Positions 19,392 through 30,918 of a stretch of 64,000 nt of DNA are shown one piece after another; the stretch's first letter is position 1; every line of letters starts with the position of its first letter. The DNA comes from Chromobacterium sp. ATCC 53434. GTDB taxonomy: Bacteria; Pseudomonadota; Gammaproteobacteria; Burkholderiales; Chromobacteriaceae. The position numbers were made by a program, and so were the translations under genes. Under the pieces are notes generated by a model, which worked only from the letters and a program-made list of their open reading frames with translations, did no database searches and had not been told where the DNA came from. The DNA is taken from positions 3,472,001 through 3,536,000 of the forward strand of contig NZ_CP025429.1 in the NCBI RefSeq assembly GCF_002848345.1, written 5' to 3'.

Positions 19392-20069
19392 ATGAAGCCC
19401 GCAGAATTCGCCTTGCTGTTCGATCTGGACGGCACGCTGGCCAATAGCGACCCGCTGCACTACCAGGCCTTTTCCACGCTGCTGGCGGAAAACGGCAAGA
19501 CGCTGACGCCTGAGCAGTACCACCGCGACATCGTCGGCGGCTCCAACGCCGGCATCATGCGCGCGCTGTTTCCGGAACGGGACCAGGCGACGCACCGCGC
19601 GATGGCCGAGCGCAAGGAAGCCCTGTTCCGCGCCTCCGTCACCACGCTGGAACCGACGCCGGGCACGCGCGAACTGTTCGCCTGGGCCGAGCGGCGCGGC
19701 TTCCCTATCGCCGTCGTCACCAACGCGCCGCGCGCCAACGCCGAACTGATGCTGGAACGGCTGGACCTGACGTCCCAGGTGGCCGCGCTGGTCATAGGCG
19801 AGGAACTGGCGGCGGCCAAGCCCGACCCGCTGCCCTATCTGACCGGCCTCGCCCGCATCGGCGCCCGCGCCGACCGCGCCTGCGCCTTCGAGGACTCGCC
19901 ATCCGGCATCCGCGCCGCCCGAGCGGCCGGACTGCCCACCTTCGCGCTGCGCTCGGCGCTGCCGGCCGAATCCCTGCTGGCCGCCGGCGCCGACGCCGTG
20001 ATAGACGACTTCGCCGCGCCCGAGCTGTGGCGCTGGCTGGAGGCCGCGCGCGCCGGCATGCCGGCCTGA
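19392..20069 (+). CDS. HAD-superfamily phosphatase (beta-phosphoglucomutase/phosphoglycolate type)
   Basis: A 225-residue HAD hydrolase. Motif I is [11 protein letters not shown], the cap domain follows, motif II is VVTNAP, motif III Lys is in [10 protein letters not shown], and motif IV is [15 protein letters not shown]. This is the subfamily IA pattern of small-molecule sugar phosphatases and phosphoglucomutases. The substrate cannot be assigned from sequence. It ends 47 bases before the CRISPR array and is not functionally tied to it. Confidence 0.9.
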   Translation: MKPAEFALLFDLDGTLANSDPLHYQAFSTLLAENGKTLTPEQYHRDIVGGSNAGIMRALFPERDQATHRAMAERKEALFRASVTTLEPTPGTRELFAWAERRGFPIAVVTNAPRANAELMLERLDLTSQVAALVIGEELAAAKPDPLPYLTGLARIGARADRACAFEDSPSGIRAARAAGLPTFALRSALPAESLLAAGADAVIDDFAAPELWRWLEAARAGMPA

Positions 20070-20115
20070 GCCAGATCGGGCGGGACTTGGGTGGTAGTAC
20101 GCTTGCAGTCCCAAT

Positions 20116-20510
20116 GCTTCGACCCCATGCATGTGGGGAGCACCGGAAGCACGTCCATCGGACTGCACGTCAGGTCGACTCATCCCCACGCATGTGGGGA
20201 ACAGCGGAGAGGCTTGGGCGGGACGCCTTTCCAATCCGGCTCATCCCCACGCACGTGGGGAACACGACGGCGTCATCCACAAGTTCCTCATCGGCGACGG
20301 TTCATCCCCACGCACGTGGGGAACACGTTACGGTAACGCCTAATCTCTTTGCCGTTGCCGGTTCATCCCCACGCACGTGGGGAACACGTCACAGCAGCGG
20401 CCTCCCGTTGTCGTTGGCAGCGGTTCATCCCCACGTCCGTGGGGAACACCCAGCATGGGTAATGTCTCCAGTGCAGGGGGACGGTTCATCCCCACGTCCG
20501 TGGGGAACAC
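20116..20510 (-). CRISPR. type I-E-like CRISPR array 1 (7 repeats, 6 spacers)
   Basis: Repeats of 28 bases start at 20116, 20177, 20238, 20299, 20360, 20422 and 20483, with spacers of 33-34 bases. The core CCCCACG-CA-CGTGGGG forms a hairpin and the end GGGGAACAC is typical of type I-E. By analogy with E. coli crRNA handles, the array is transcribed leftwards, with the AT-rich leader on the right. Decay agrees: the two leftmost repeats are degenerate (the first has GACCCCATGCATG). The two leader-proximal repeats carry TC instead of CA in the loop, which keeps the stem. No cas gene is in the window. Confidence 0.97.
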
Positions 20511-20600
20511 ACCAATTTCAAATTGCTGATTTTTAAAGAAAAAAAACAACCCTTAAAAACTACCGAATTTTCCGATCAAAAAATAAGCACCTGAATAGCC
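20511..20600 (-). promoter_or_regulatory. leader of CRISPR array 1
   Basis: An AT-rich block directly abuts the last repeat. It shares several blocks with the sequence beside array 2, for example CTGATTTTTAAAGA and CTACCGA. Leaders carry the promoter and the adaptation signals. Confidence 0.8.
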
Positions 20601-20676
20601 ACATAATACCGTCCGCTGACCGTGAAAAACCATCACCTCACGGCCAACGAAACGACATCGGCATTATCGCTGCGAC

Positions 20677-22929
20677 TCACTTGCCGGCGCAATCTGCCAC
20701 CCGCAGCAGCCTGGGCGGCTGGCCGGCCAGCTCGGCCAGCAGGCTTTGCGGCGGCAGCGTCCGCTCGCCGTAGACGGCGGCTTCCGTGCCGAAGTTGGCG
20801 GTGAGGCGGCTGCCGTCGGCGAAGCGGGTCTGCTGCAGCGTATGCCCGGGATTGAGCCAGACGAAACCGGTGAGCGCCTGGGTGGCCAGTCGCTCGTGCA
20901 GCGGACGGAAAGCCCGGTCGGCGCATTGCAGCTGCGGCAGACGGGCCTTGAGGCTGGCGGCGGACAGGTGGAACAGCGGCGGCACGTTGTACAGCCATTG
21001 CGCCAGCAGGTTGTCGGCGTAGGCATTGCTGAGTTTCAGGTTGTCGTACAGCCAGTGATTGGTGGTGATCACCGAGCCGTGGAATACCGCCTGGTACAGC
21101 GGCAAGCGGTAGCGGGCGCCGAAGTAGAGATCGCGGTACGGCCGCTTCAGCGGCACTTTCTTGAAGAAGGTTTCCGGCTGTTCCGACGGATACCAGCGGC
21201 CCAGGAAGTACGGCGACTGCTGGTTCTTCTGCAGATCGGCGTCGCCCCACCCCATCACAGGAACCTGCATGCCGTGGGCGAAGGCGATGCCGCGGCTGGT
21301 GGTGGCGTTGCCCATTTCCGACCCCACCGGCAACTGATAGGCATCCGCCACCCATTGCATCGATTTTTCATAGCCGGCGGCCATCTCGGCCTTGCCGGTG
21401 CGACGGCCCGGCTCATAATCGTCGAACACCATGCCGGTGGCGTAGGCGTCCAGAAACCAGCTATTGAAACCGGCGGCGGCATGCAGCGCGCGGGTGCGTT
21501 GTTTCAAGGTATCGCGCACGCAGTCCGGGTTGGTGTAATAGCCGGACTGCTGAAATCCGGCCTTCTTCTTGCCGCTGGCCAGCGTGACGCCGCACTGCCG
21601 GTAGACGGCCTCGCCCTGCTGAGCGGTGAGCCAGTCCTCGCGATAAGCCGGCTTCAACGCGGTTTCGTAGGAGTCGTAGGCGGTCACCAGATAACCGGCG
21701 TCGACGCCCGCCTTCACCGCCCGCGGCTGCCACAGGCCGCCCTCCCAGTTGTCCGCGCCCAGCCACAGCCGTTTGAGGCCGGCCGCCTGCAAGGCATCGA
21801 TGGTCTTGCGCGACAGGCCGCCGCCCCAGCGCGACGCGTCCGGCCTTAGCGCCGGGCCGAACAGCGCCTCCACCAGCGCGCGCAGCCGCAGATAGGGCGC
21901 GGCCATTCTGTTCCAGTCCGGCTTCTTGCCCAGCCAGCCGGCGCGGGCCTCGGCGGTCAAGGCCTGGTTGACGGCTTCCATCACTACCCGCTGCTGGTAA
22001 TGGTCCGGCTTGGCTCCCGCCTGGCGCAGCGCGGCGCCCGCCTCTGAGTCGAAACGGCCCCGCAGCTTGACGGCCAGCGGATCGGTCCCACGCAACAGCG
22101 TCAGGAAGGCCGGCCAGTCGCGCACGTCGGACGCATCCAGCAGATTATTGCCCCACAGATAGACATGGCTGGCGCCGATCAGCTTGGCGGTGTCCGGCTG
22201 CGCCTTGATCTTGTCGGCCAGCGTTTGATAATGCCCCTCGTCGATCAGCCATTGCCGATAACGCTGCGCGCCGGCCAGCGGATTGTTGTCGGCCAGCCGC
22301 AGCAGCAGCGTCATCGGCCGCTTCTGGTTCAGCGGATTGAATTCGTGGCTCAGCTTCAAGGCCAGGCCCTGGCCTTCGGCGCGAACGGCCAGCCGGTTGT
22401 TGAACGGCTCCAGCAGCAGCCAGTGCAGGCTGCGCCGGCCGTAGTCCATGCCCCACAGCGGCAGGCTGAGACTTTCCGAGGTGTCCAGGCCGTCGCCGGC
22501 GAAACCGGGCAGGAAATCGCGCCACAGCTTGCTGCCGGCCGGGATGTAGCTGCCCTCGGCCAAGGGCAGCAGAAGACCCTTGCCCATCGCCGACGCCGGC
22601 TGGTTCAGCAGATCCACCGTGCCCGGCACGTCCGCATTCAGCGTCAGCGTCAAATCCCTGCCGTTCAGCCTGGCCTGCCAACGGTAGCGGCCATCGTCCC
22701 ACCGCCAATCGGCCGACTGTCCATCCTGCCTCAGCGCGGATACCTTGCGGCCGGGCACGCCTGTCGACAACTGCCGCGCCGGCTCGCCCGCCGCCGTCAC
22801 GGTCAGCGCCAGCGTGGCCGGCTCCAGTTCCACCGTCCAGTCCGGGTTCTGCAACACCAGCCCGGCCCAGGCCGGCAGCGGCAGGCCCAGCGCCGCGACC
22901 AGCGGCAATACGCACGCAAAATGCTTCAT
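20677..22929 (-). CDS. secreted glycoside hydrolase-like protein, GH101/GH129-related
   Basis: A 750-residue protein with a clear signal peptide (FACVLPLVAALGLPLPAWA). The middle holds a TIM-barrel-like domain with FLDAYATGMVFDDYEPG, which resembles the acidic active-site region of endo-alpha-N-acetylgalactosaminidase relatives (Glyco_hydro_129 type). An N-terminal beta-sandwich-like region and a C-terminal beta-rich part flank it. The start at 22929 is set by the signal peptide; AAGGA lies very close to the ATG. The gene follows the VxrABC-like operon on the same strand with a gap of about 75 bases, and could be part of it. The substrate is unknown. Confidence 0.65.
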   Translation of the reverse strand: MKHFACVLPLVAALGLPLPAWAGLVLQNPDWTVELEPATLALTVTAAGEPARQLSTGVPGRKVSALRQDGQSADWRWDDGRYRWQARLNGRDLTLTLNADVPGTVDLLNQPASAMGKGLLLPLAEGSYIPAGSKLWRDFLPGFAGDGLDTSESLSLPLWGMDYGRRSLHWLLLEPFNNRLAVRAEGQGLALKLSHEFNPLNQKRPMTLLLRLADNNPLAGAQRYRQWLIDEGHYQTLADKIKAQPDTAKLIGASHVYLWGNNLLDASDVRDWPAFLTLLRGTDPLAVKLRGRFDSEAGAALRQAGAKPDHYQQRVVMEAVNQALTAEARAGWLGKKPDWNRMAAPYLRLRALVEALFGPALRPDASRWGGGLSRKTIDALQAAGLKRLWLGADNWEGGLWQPRAVKAGVDAGYLVTAYDSYETALKPAYREDWLTAQQGEAVYRQCGVTLASGKKKAGFQQSGYYTNPDCVRDTLKQRTRALHAAAGFNSWFLDAYATGMVFDDYEPGRRTGKAEMAAGYEKSMQWVADAYQLPVGSEMGNATTSRGIAFAHGMQVPVMGWGDADLQKNQQSPYFLGRWYPSEQPETFFKKVPLKRPYRDLYFGARYRLPLYQAVFHGSVITTNHWLYDNLKLSNAYADNLLAQWLYNVPPLFHLSAASLKARLPQLQCADRAFRPLHERLATQALTGFVWLNPGHTLQQTRFADGSRLTANFGTEAAVYGERTLPPQSLLAELAGQPPRLLRVADCAGK

Positions 22930-23004
22930 TCCTTTTCCCGCAATCGCTTCATCTAAAGTGGGGCCATTGCAACGCAAACGGGAAAGGCGATTGTCAGGAT
23001 AATG

Positions 23005-23820
23005 TCAGAACTGGCTCAGCGGCGCGGCGACGCGGTGGATCTGGCGGACCGCGATGGGGCCGCGGAACTCGGCGCGCAGCAGCGACACGCTGGCCCACAA
23101 TTTGCGCCCATCCTGCCCCGCCGGCCAGCGCAGCGCCTGGCCCAGCTCGCGCCGCCGCCACCAACGCAATGCGAAATCCGGCTGCGACAGCAGCGCCTGC
23201 TCCAGCCAGGGCCGCGGACAGGCGGGCGGCTGGGCAGGCGGATGCGGCTCCAGCTTGCGGCCATCGCGCCGCAGCCAGTCCCGCGCGGCCATGCCGGACA
23301 GCGACAAGTCCTGCCGCCAGATCTGGCCGCCGCTTTGCACGGTCAGCCGGTAGACGCCGGGCGGCAGGACAGCGGCCTGGTCCTCGCTTTCCAGCTCGAA
23401 CTGCCGGCCGTCGTAACGCGTCTTGGCACCGGCCAACAGTTCGCGGCCATCGGGCAGCCTCAGCGACCAGCGCAGGTCGCGCCGCGGGCTGACGCCGTTC
23501 AGCCTGACGTTGTAGACGCGGCTGAGCGGGATGTCGCGCTGGATCAGATCCAGCTCCAGGTCTCCCAGCCACGCGGGCGGCGCAGCCGGCGCGTCGCGGC
23601 CACATTGGCCGGACGCCAGCTCGCGCTGCAATGCCAGCCAGGCCTGATGCTGGGCGGCGCCGGACATCGAGCCGCCCAGCGCGTCCAGCTGGCGCCAGGC
23701 GCCGGCGCGATCGCCGGAGAACAGCGCATGGTAGGCTGGTTCCAGCGGCGTGGCCGGCAGCAGCGGCGCGGCGGCCGCCTGCGCCGCCCAAGCCAGGGTG
23801 AGCCAAAACGCCGGCCTCAC
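23005..23820 (-). CDS. DUF2861 family periplasmic protein (VxrC-like)
   Basis: A 271-residue protein with an N-terminal signal peptide (FWLTLAWAAQAAAA). The start is GTG 23820, which overlaps the stop of the response regulator by four bases (GTGA), so the longer frame is discarded. Gene position directly after a kinase-regulator pair, and the overall pattern (conserved Cys, LSRVYNVRLNGVSPRRDL, C-terminal tandem Trp), fit DUF2861, the third gene of the Vibrio vxrABCDE operon. Its function there is poorly defined. The family assignment is moderate; secretion and operon membership are well supported. Confidence 0.65.
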   Translation of the reverse strand: MRPAFWLTLAWAAQAAAAPLLPATPLEPAYHALFSGDRAGAWRQLDALGGSMSGAAQHQAWLALQRELASGQCGRDAPAAPPAWLGDLELDLIQRDIPLSRVYNVRLNGVSPRRDLRWSLRLPDGRELLAGAKTRYDGRQFELESEDQAAVLPPGVYRLTVQSGGQIWRQDLSLSGMAARDWLRRDGRKLEPHPPAQPPACPRPWLEQALLSQPDFALRWWRRRELGQALRWPAGQDGRKLWASVSLLRAEFRGPIAVRQIHRVAAPLSQF

Positions 23821-24464
23821 GCCCCACCCTCGCACAGCCGGTAGCCGACGCCGCGCACCGTTTCTATCCGGATGTCGGGCAGCTTCTGCCGCAGTTGCAG
23901 CACATGGGTATCCACGGTGCGGGTGGACGGGAAATGCTGGTAACCCCATACCTGGTTCAACAGCTCGTCGCGGGTGAACACCCGGCCCGGCATCCGCGCC
24001 AGCATCGCCAGCAAATCGAACTCGGTGCGGGTCAGCGCCACCTCGCCACCGCGCCAGGCCGCCGCCTGTCTGGCTGGAAACAGGCTGAGATCGCCGCAGG
24101 CCAGCTGCCCCTCGCCCAGCGGCCGCAACTGGGCGCGCACCCGGGCCAGCAGCTCGACGTGGGCGAAGGGCTTACTCAGATAGTCGCGCGCGCCGGCCTC
24201 CAGGCCAGCCACCCGGTCGTCCAGCTCCACCCGGGCGGTCAGCACGATCACCGGCAGCGCCTTCAACGCCAGCCATTGCGGCAGCAGGCGCAACGAGTCG
24301 CCATCCGGCAACTGGCGGTCCAGAATCGCCAGTTCGGCCTGCCGCCAGTGGGCGGCCACCTCGCCGCCATCGCGCAGCCACAGACAATCGTAGCCCTGCT
24401 GTTGCAGGAACTGGCGCAGGCCCGCGCCCAGCTCGGCGTCGTCTTCAATCAGCAATATCGTCAC
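23817..24464 (-). CDS. OmpR-family response regulator (VxrB-like)
   Basis: A 215-residue regulator. The receiver domain has IEDD, phospho-acceptor Asp49 in LAILDRQLPDG, and Lys in YLSKPFAH. The C-terminal winged helix has LTRTEFDLLAML, RDELLNQVWG and RTVDTHVLQLRQKL. The gene overlaps the kinase by 20 bases and the next gene by four, so the three are translationally coupled. In Vibrio the VxrAB system governs cell-wall stress, biofilm and type VI secretion; the targets here are unknown. Confidence 0.92.
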   Translation of the reverse strand: MTILLIEDDAELGAGLRQFLQQQGYDCLWLRDGGEVAAHWRQAELAILDRQLPDGDSLRLLPQWLALKALPVIVLTARVELDDRVAGLEAGARDYLSKPFAHVELLARVRAQLRPLGEGQLACGDLSLFPARQAAAWRGGEVALTRTEFDLLAMLARMPGRVFTRDELLNQVWGYQHFPSTRTVDTHVLQLRQKLPDIRIETVRGVGYRLCEGGA

Positions 24465-25818
24465 ACGGCAACTCCAGCGCGAATGTGGTCGGCGGCCCTT
24501 CCAGCGCCAGCCGCCCGCCCAGCCTTTTGATCACCCGCCGCACGATGGCCAGGCCCAGCCCCATGCCGGCATTAGCGCCAAGCTCGCGCCGCAGCAGCGA
24601 CAGCCGGTAGCGCGGCAACGCGCCGCCGTCGCTCACCGCCAGCCGCAGCCAACCCTTTTCCCAGCAGGCCAGGATGCGGACCGGCGGGCGGCCGTGCTGG
24701 CGCGCGTTGCGCAACAGATTGTCCAGGCACAGGCCCAGCCAGTAGACGGGCAGATTCAGCTTTCTATCCTGATCCAGACAGTAGGTCGCCCCGTGGCGTT
24801 CCGCGACGCTGTCCAGCCACTCAGATAACGACAGCGGCTGCGGCGCCTCCAGCCGGCCGTCCGCCGCCAGGTAGTGGCGGCTGGCGTCGGCCAGCTGGCG
24901 CAACCTGAGCACGCCGTCGGCCAGCCGGCCGAAACCCTGCTGCGCGTCCGGCGGCAAGTGGTCGAAACCGGAGCGGAAGTCCTCCACCACATTTCCGAGG
25001 CCTGCGATGGGCGTGCGCAATTCGTGGGTGAGCATTTGCAGCACGAAGCGCCGCTCCCGCTCCAGCCTGCGGCGCTGCAGCCAGCCGTAAGCCAGCACGC
25101 CGGCCGCCGCCAGCAGCGAGAAGCCGGCCAGCGCGCGCCACCAGCGCGGAGATGGCGGCAGGGGCCGCGCGCAGATCCGGCCCAGCGGCTGCGGACAGGC
25201 GTCGCCATCGGCCAGTGGACTCAGCGCCAAACCGGCCTCGTCCGCCAGCGGCCGCCATTGCTCGGCGCCATAGCGGCGCCACGACGCGCCGTCGCGCCAC
25301 CACAGCGCGCCGTCGTCCAGCAGCCAGCGCTCGCCGGACAGCAGCGCGGCCAGGTTGTCGTCCCCCAGCTTGCCGATGCCGGCAAAGGCCGCCGGCCGTT
25401 CGCGCAAGTGCAGATAGGGTTGCAAGACGGACGCGGCATCCGGATGGCGCTGCAGATAGTGCCAGGCATAGCTGCCGCCCAGCGGGTGGATGGTGTGCGC
25501 GGCGAACCAGCCCGGCGGCAACGTCTCGCCGTCGCACAGCGCGCGCTCGAAACGCAGCAGGTCCGCCGGCAGCGCCGGCCACGGCGCGCCGCATTGGCCG
25601 CGGTGGCGGTACAGCGCCTGCAAGGCGGCGAGCGGGAACGAGTCCAGCGTCGGATATAAAGAGCCCGGCCGCAGCAAGGCGGCGTCCAGCTGCTGCAAGG
25701 CGGCCACCGGGGCCTCAGCCTGCGGACGCGCGGCGCGCAGCGATGCCTGCAGCGCGGCGACGTCGGCGCGGGCGGGCAGGCAGAAAGCGATCAGGAACAG
25801 GGCGAAAAGGCGCGGCAT
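24445..25818 (-). CDS. sensor histidine kinase with periplasmic DUF3404-like domain (VxrA-like)
   Basis: A 457-residue kinase. A signal sequence or TM1 (LFALFLIAFCLPARA) is followed by a periplasmic domain of about 210 residues with paired Cys, then TM2 (about residues 231-250). Phospho-acceptor His lies in MLTHELRTPIAGL, followed by an N box (LDNLLRNARQHGRP) and a G box (GMGLGLAIVRRV). The periplasmic domain looks like DUF3404, the sensor of VxrA/VbrK. It is divergent from earP with a 104-base gap. Confidence 0.85.
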   Translation of the reverse strand: MPRLFALFLIAFCLPARADVAALQASLRAARPQAEAPVAALQQLDAALLRPGSLYPTLDSFPLAALQALYRHRGQCGAPWPALPADLLRFERALCDGETLPPGWFAAHTIHPLGGSYAWHYLQRHPDAASVLQPYLHLRERPAAFAGIGKLGDDNLAALLSGERWLLDDGALWWRDGASWRRYGAEQWRPLADEAGLALSPLADGDACPQPLGRICARPLPPSPRWWRALAGFSLLAAAGVLAYGWLQRRRLERERRFVLQMLTHELRTPIAGLGNVVEDFRSGFDHLPPDAQQGFGRLADGVLRLRQLADASRHYLAADGRLEAPQPLSLSEWLDSVAERHGATYCLDQDRKLNLPVYWLGLCLDNLLRNARQHGRPPVRILACWEKGWLRLAVSDGGALPRYRLSLLRRELGANAGMGLGLAIVRRVIKRLGGRLALEGPPTTFALELPCDDIAD

Positions 25819-25922
25819 GGCTGGATTATAAGGCCGTCCCGCCCGCCCCGCGCCAGGCAGGAAGCAAGGGCCGGGGCTTCCGTGCTAAGCTGCCGGCGTT
25901 TGCTCATCCATCGTTTCGCCTC

Positions 25923-27068
25923 ATGCCACCACGCAGCTGGGATATCTTCTGTACCGTCATCGACAACTACGGCGACATCGGCGTCGCCTGGCGTCTGGCG
26001 CGCCGGCTGGCGCACGACTGCGGCCACGCGGTGCGGCTATGGGTCGACGACCTGGCCAGCTTCGCCCGCATCGCGCCGGGACTGGACCCGGCGCTGCCGC
26101 GACAGACGCTGGCCGGCATCGACATCCGCCACTGGCCGCAGACGGATTTTCCGGCCGACATCGTCCCTGCCGACACGGTGATCGAGGCCTTCGGTTGCCG
26201 GCTGCCGGACGGCTTCGAGGTCGCGATGGCGGCGCGGGCGGTCAAGCCGGCGTGGATCAATCTGGAATACCTGTCGGCCGAGGACTGGACCCGCGACTGC
26301 CACAAACTGCCGTCGCCCCACCCCAGGCTGCCGCTGACCAAACACTTTTTCTTCCCCGGTTTCGACCCCGCCAGCGGAGGACTAATCTGCGAGGACGGGC
26401 TGATGGACGCGCGGACCGCCTGGCAGGCTGACGAAGCGGCGCAAGACGCCTACTGGCGCCGCCGCGGCCTGCCGCCTCGCGCAGATGGCGAGCTGCGCGT
26501 CAGCCTGTTCGCCTATCACAACCCGGCGGCGGCCACGCTGCTGCAAGCGTGGGCCGACGGCTCGCAGCCGGTGCGCTGCCTGGTGCCGGAGGGCAAGGTG
26601 CTGCCCGACGTCGCCGGCCTGTTCGGCCATGCGCTGCAAGCCAGCGACCATGTCCGGCTGGGCAAGCTGGACGTCCACGTGCTGCCGCTGAGCGATCAGG
26701 ACGACTACGACCGCCTGCTGTGGAGCTGCGATTTCAACTGCGTACGCGGCGAGGACAGCCTGGTGCGCTCGCAATGGGCGGCGCGGCCTATGCTGTGGCA
26801 TATCTACCCGCAGGACGACGAGGCCCACATCGCCAAGCTGGAAGCTTTCCTGGCTCAATACTGCGCCGGCCTGCCGGCGGACATGGCCGCCGCGCTGCGC
26901 GCGCTGAACCTGGCCTGGAACCGCGACGGCGACATCGCCGCCGCCTGGCGTGACGCCGCGCCCTGGCTGCCGGCATGGCGCGCACATGCGACAAACTGGC
27001 AACAGCATCTGCTGAAAGACGGCGATCTCGCGGCCAGACTGCTGCACTTCATCGGCGAAATCGGCTAG
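25923..27068 (+). CDS. earP: EF-P arginine rhamnosyltransferase
   Basis: A 381-residue cytosolic GT-B glycosyltransferase that transfers rhamnose from TDP-beta-L-rhamnose to Arg32 of EF-P. The N terminus (WDIFCTVIDNYGDIGVAWRLARRL) carries the family NYGDIGV loop with the catalytic Asp; the nucleotide-binding end has FNCVRGEDSLVRSQWA. ATG 25923 is chosen because everything upstream is antisense to the kinase. It sits 61 bases upstream of efp, the diagnostic earP-efp pair. Confidence 0.95.
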   Translation: MPPRSWDIFCTVIDNYGDIGVAWRLARRLAHDCGHAVRLWVDDLASFARIAPGLDPALPRQTLAGIDIRHWPQTDFPADIVPADTVIEAFGCRLPDGFEVAMAARAVKPAWINLEYLSAEDWTRDCHKLPSPHPRLPLTKHFFFPGFDPASGGLICEDGLMDARTAWQADEAAQDAYWRRRGLPPRADGELRVSLFAYHNPAAATLLQAWADGSQPVRCLVPEGKVLPDVAGLFGHALQASDHVRLGKLDVHVLPLSDQDDYDRLLWSCDFNCVRGEDSLVRSQWAARPMLWHIYPQDDEAHIAKLEAFLAQYCAGLPADMAAALRALNLAWNRDGDIAAAWRDAAPWLPAWRAHATNWQQHLLKDGDLAARLLHFIGEIG

Positions 27069-27129
27069 AATGCCGTGTTTTGTCGGGAATCTTTCCCGGC
27101 TTCAATCAAGAGTTTGGGATTAGACAAGC

Positions 27130-27693
27130 ATGAAAACCGCACAAGAACTGCGCGCTGGTAATGTATTCATGGTCGGCAGCGACCCGATGGTTGTTCAGAA
27201 GGCTGAATTCAGCAAGTCCGGCCGTAACGCCTCCGTCGTCAAGATGAAGATGAAGAACCTGCTGACCGGCGCCGGCAGCGAAGCCGTATACCGCGCGGAC
27301 GACAAGTTCGACGTGGTGGTGCTGGATCGCAAGGATTGCACCTACTCCTACTTCGCCGACCCGATGTACGTGTTCATGGACACCGAATTCAATCAGTACG
27401 AAGTGGAAGCCGACAACCTGGGCGACACGCTGAACTTCATCGTCGACGGCATGGAAGACATCTGCCAGGTCACTTTCTACGATGGCAAGGCCATCTCCGT
27501 GGAACTGCCGACCACCGTCGTCCGCGAAGTGGAATACACCGAGCCGGCCGTGCGTGGCGATACCTCGGGCAAAGTGCTGAAGCCGGCCCGCCTGGTTGGC
27601 ACCACGTTCGAAGTTCAGGTTCCGGCCTTCGTCAACACCGGCGAAAAGATCGAAATCGACACCCGCACCAACGAATTCAAGAAGCGCGCCTAA
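27130..27693 (+). CDS. efp: translation elongation factor P
   Basis: A 187-residue, three-domain factor that relieves ribosome stalling at proline runs. The modification loop at the domain I tip is KSGRNASVV with Arg at position 32, not Lys. This means modification by EarP rather than EpmA or the Lys-type systems, in agreement with the upstream gene. The length and C-terminal [10 protein letters not shown] are standard. Confidence 0.97.
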   Translation: MKTAQELRAGNVFMVGSDPMVVQKAEFSKSGRNASVVKMKMKNLLTGAGSEAVYRADDKFDVVVLDRKDCTYSYFADPMYVFMDTEFNQYEVEADNLGDTLNFIVDGMEDICQVTFYDGKAISVELPTTVVREVEYTEPAVRGDTSGKVLKPARLVGTTFEVQVPAFVNTGEKIEIDTRTNEFKKRA

Positions 27694-27720
27694 GCCTTCC
27701 GGATTGTTGTGCCGAAAAAA

Positions 27721-27742
27721 GCGCCCCATGGGGCGCTTTTTT
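27721..27742 (+). terminator. terminator after efp
   Basis: Stem GCGCCCC/GGGGCGC with loop AT is flanked by six A on the left and six T on the right, so it may work in both directions, protecting efp and ending transcripts from the CRISPR array. Confidence 0.9.
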
Positions 27743-27771
27743 GTTTCCGGACACGGCAAGGCCCGATCGGA

Positions 27772-27921
27772 ATCCCATCCCCACGCACGTGGGGAACACG
27801 ATCGCCAGTGAGCTGGCGAGCATGACGGACTCGGTTCATCCCCACGCACGTGGGGAACACTGAGCCTCGTCGATGATGGCGAGGCGAGGGGCCGGTTTAT
27901 CCCCACGCACGTGGGGAACAC
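27772..27921 (-). CRISPR. type I-E-like CRISPR array 2 (3 repeats, 2 spacers)
   Basis: Repeats start at 27772, 27833 and 27894, with 61-base periodicity and 33-base spacers. The repeat is the same as in array 1 (core CCCCACGCACGTGGGG, end GAACAC). The leftmost repeat has lost the first four consensus bases; the rightmost has TTTATC instead of TTCATC. The leader lies on the right, as in array 1, so both are transcribed leftwards. No spacer is shared with array 1. Confidence 0.95.
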
Positions 27922-28010
27922 ACCAAATTCAAATCACTGATTTTTAAAGATAAAAATCCACCTCAAAAATCTACCGATTTTTCTACCCGCAAAACGCCGC
28001 TCAAATCCCC
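27922..28010 (-). promoter_or_regulatory. leader of CRISPR array 2
   Basis: An AT-rich sequence beside the last repeat has the same block order as the array 1 leader (ACCAA-TTCAAAT, CTGATTTTTAAAGA, CTACCGA). Such conservation over about 70 bases indicates one adaptation machinery for both. The rest of the gap to rarA (28011-28242) shows no gene. Confidence 0.8.
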
Positions 28011-28242
28011 CATCAACACACCGCCCGCCTCGCTAGAATCACGGCTTTCGTCAGCAGCCAAAACCGCAGACGGCAAACGGCGGACATCATTGCTTGCGAA
28101 TAGCGGGGGCGAGCCCGGCCAAGCTCCGTCGGGCAATAAAACCCCATCAGCATACCAACGCAAACCGCCGCCCGGCCGCTTTTTTCATGCCTGCCGCCAA
28201 CTGGTATACTGTTTTCCCGCTCTATCCCGTCCGAACCGCGCC

Positions 28243-30863
<2,621 letters not shown>

Positions 30864-30882
30864 TCGCCGCCTGGCGAAACGA

Positions 30883-30910
30883 CCGGCATCGCGCGATGCC
30901 GGTTTTTTTT
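30883..30910 (+). terminator. rho-independent terminator after serS
   Basis: A perfect palindromic stem CCGGCATCGC/GCGATGCCGG is followed by eight T. Confidence 0.92.
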
Positions 30911-30918
30911 GCGCCCGT

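Noticed and set aside
20027..20549. Frames such as SSPRTWGT and VHPHARGEH repeats across 20.1-20.5 kb
   Set aside because: These repeated peptides are translations of the CRISPR repeats, not a repetitive protein.
27106..27921. 271-residue minus-strand frame crossing array 2 and efp
   Set aside because: It runs through CRISPR repeats and antisense to efp.
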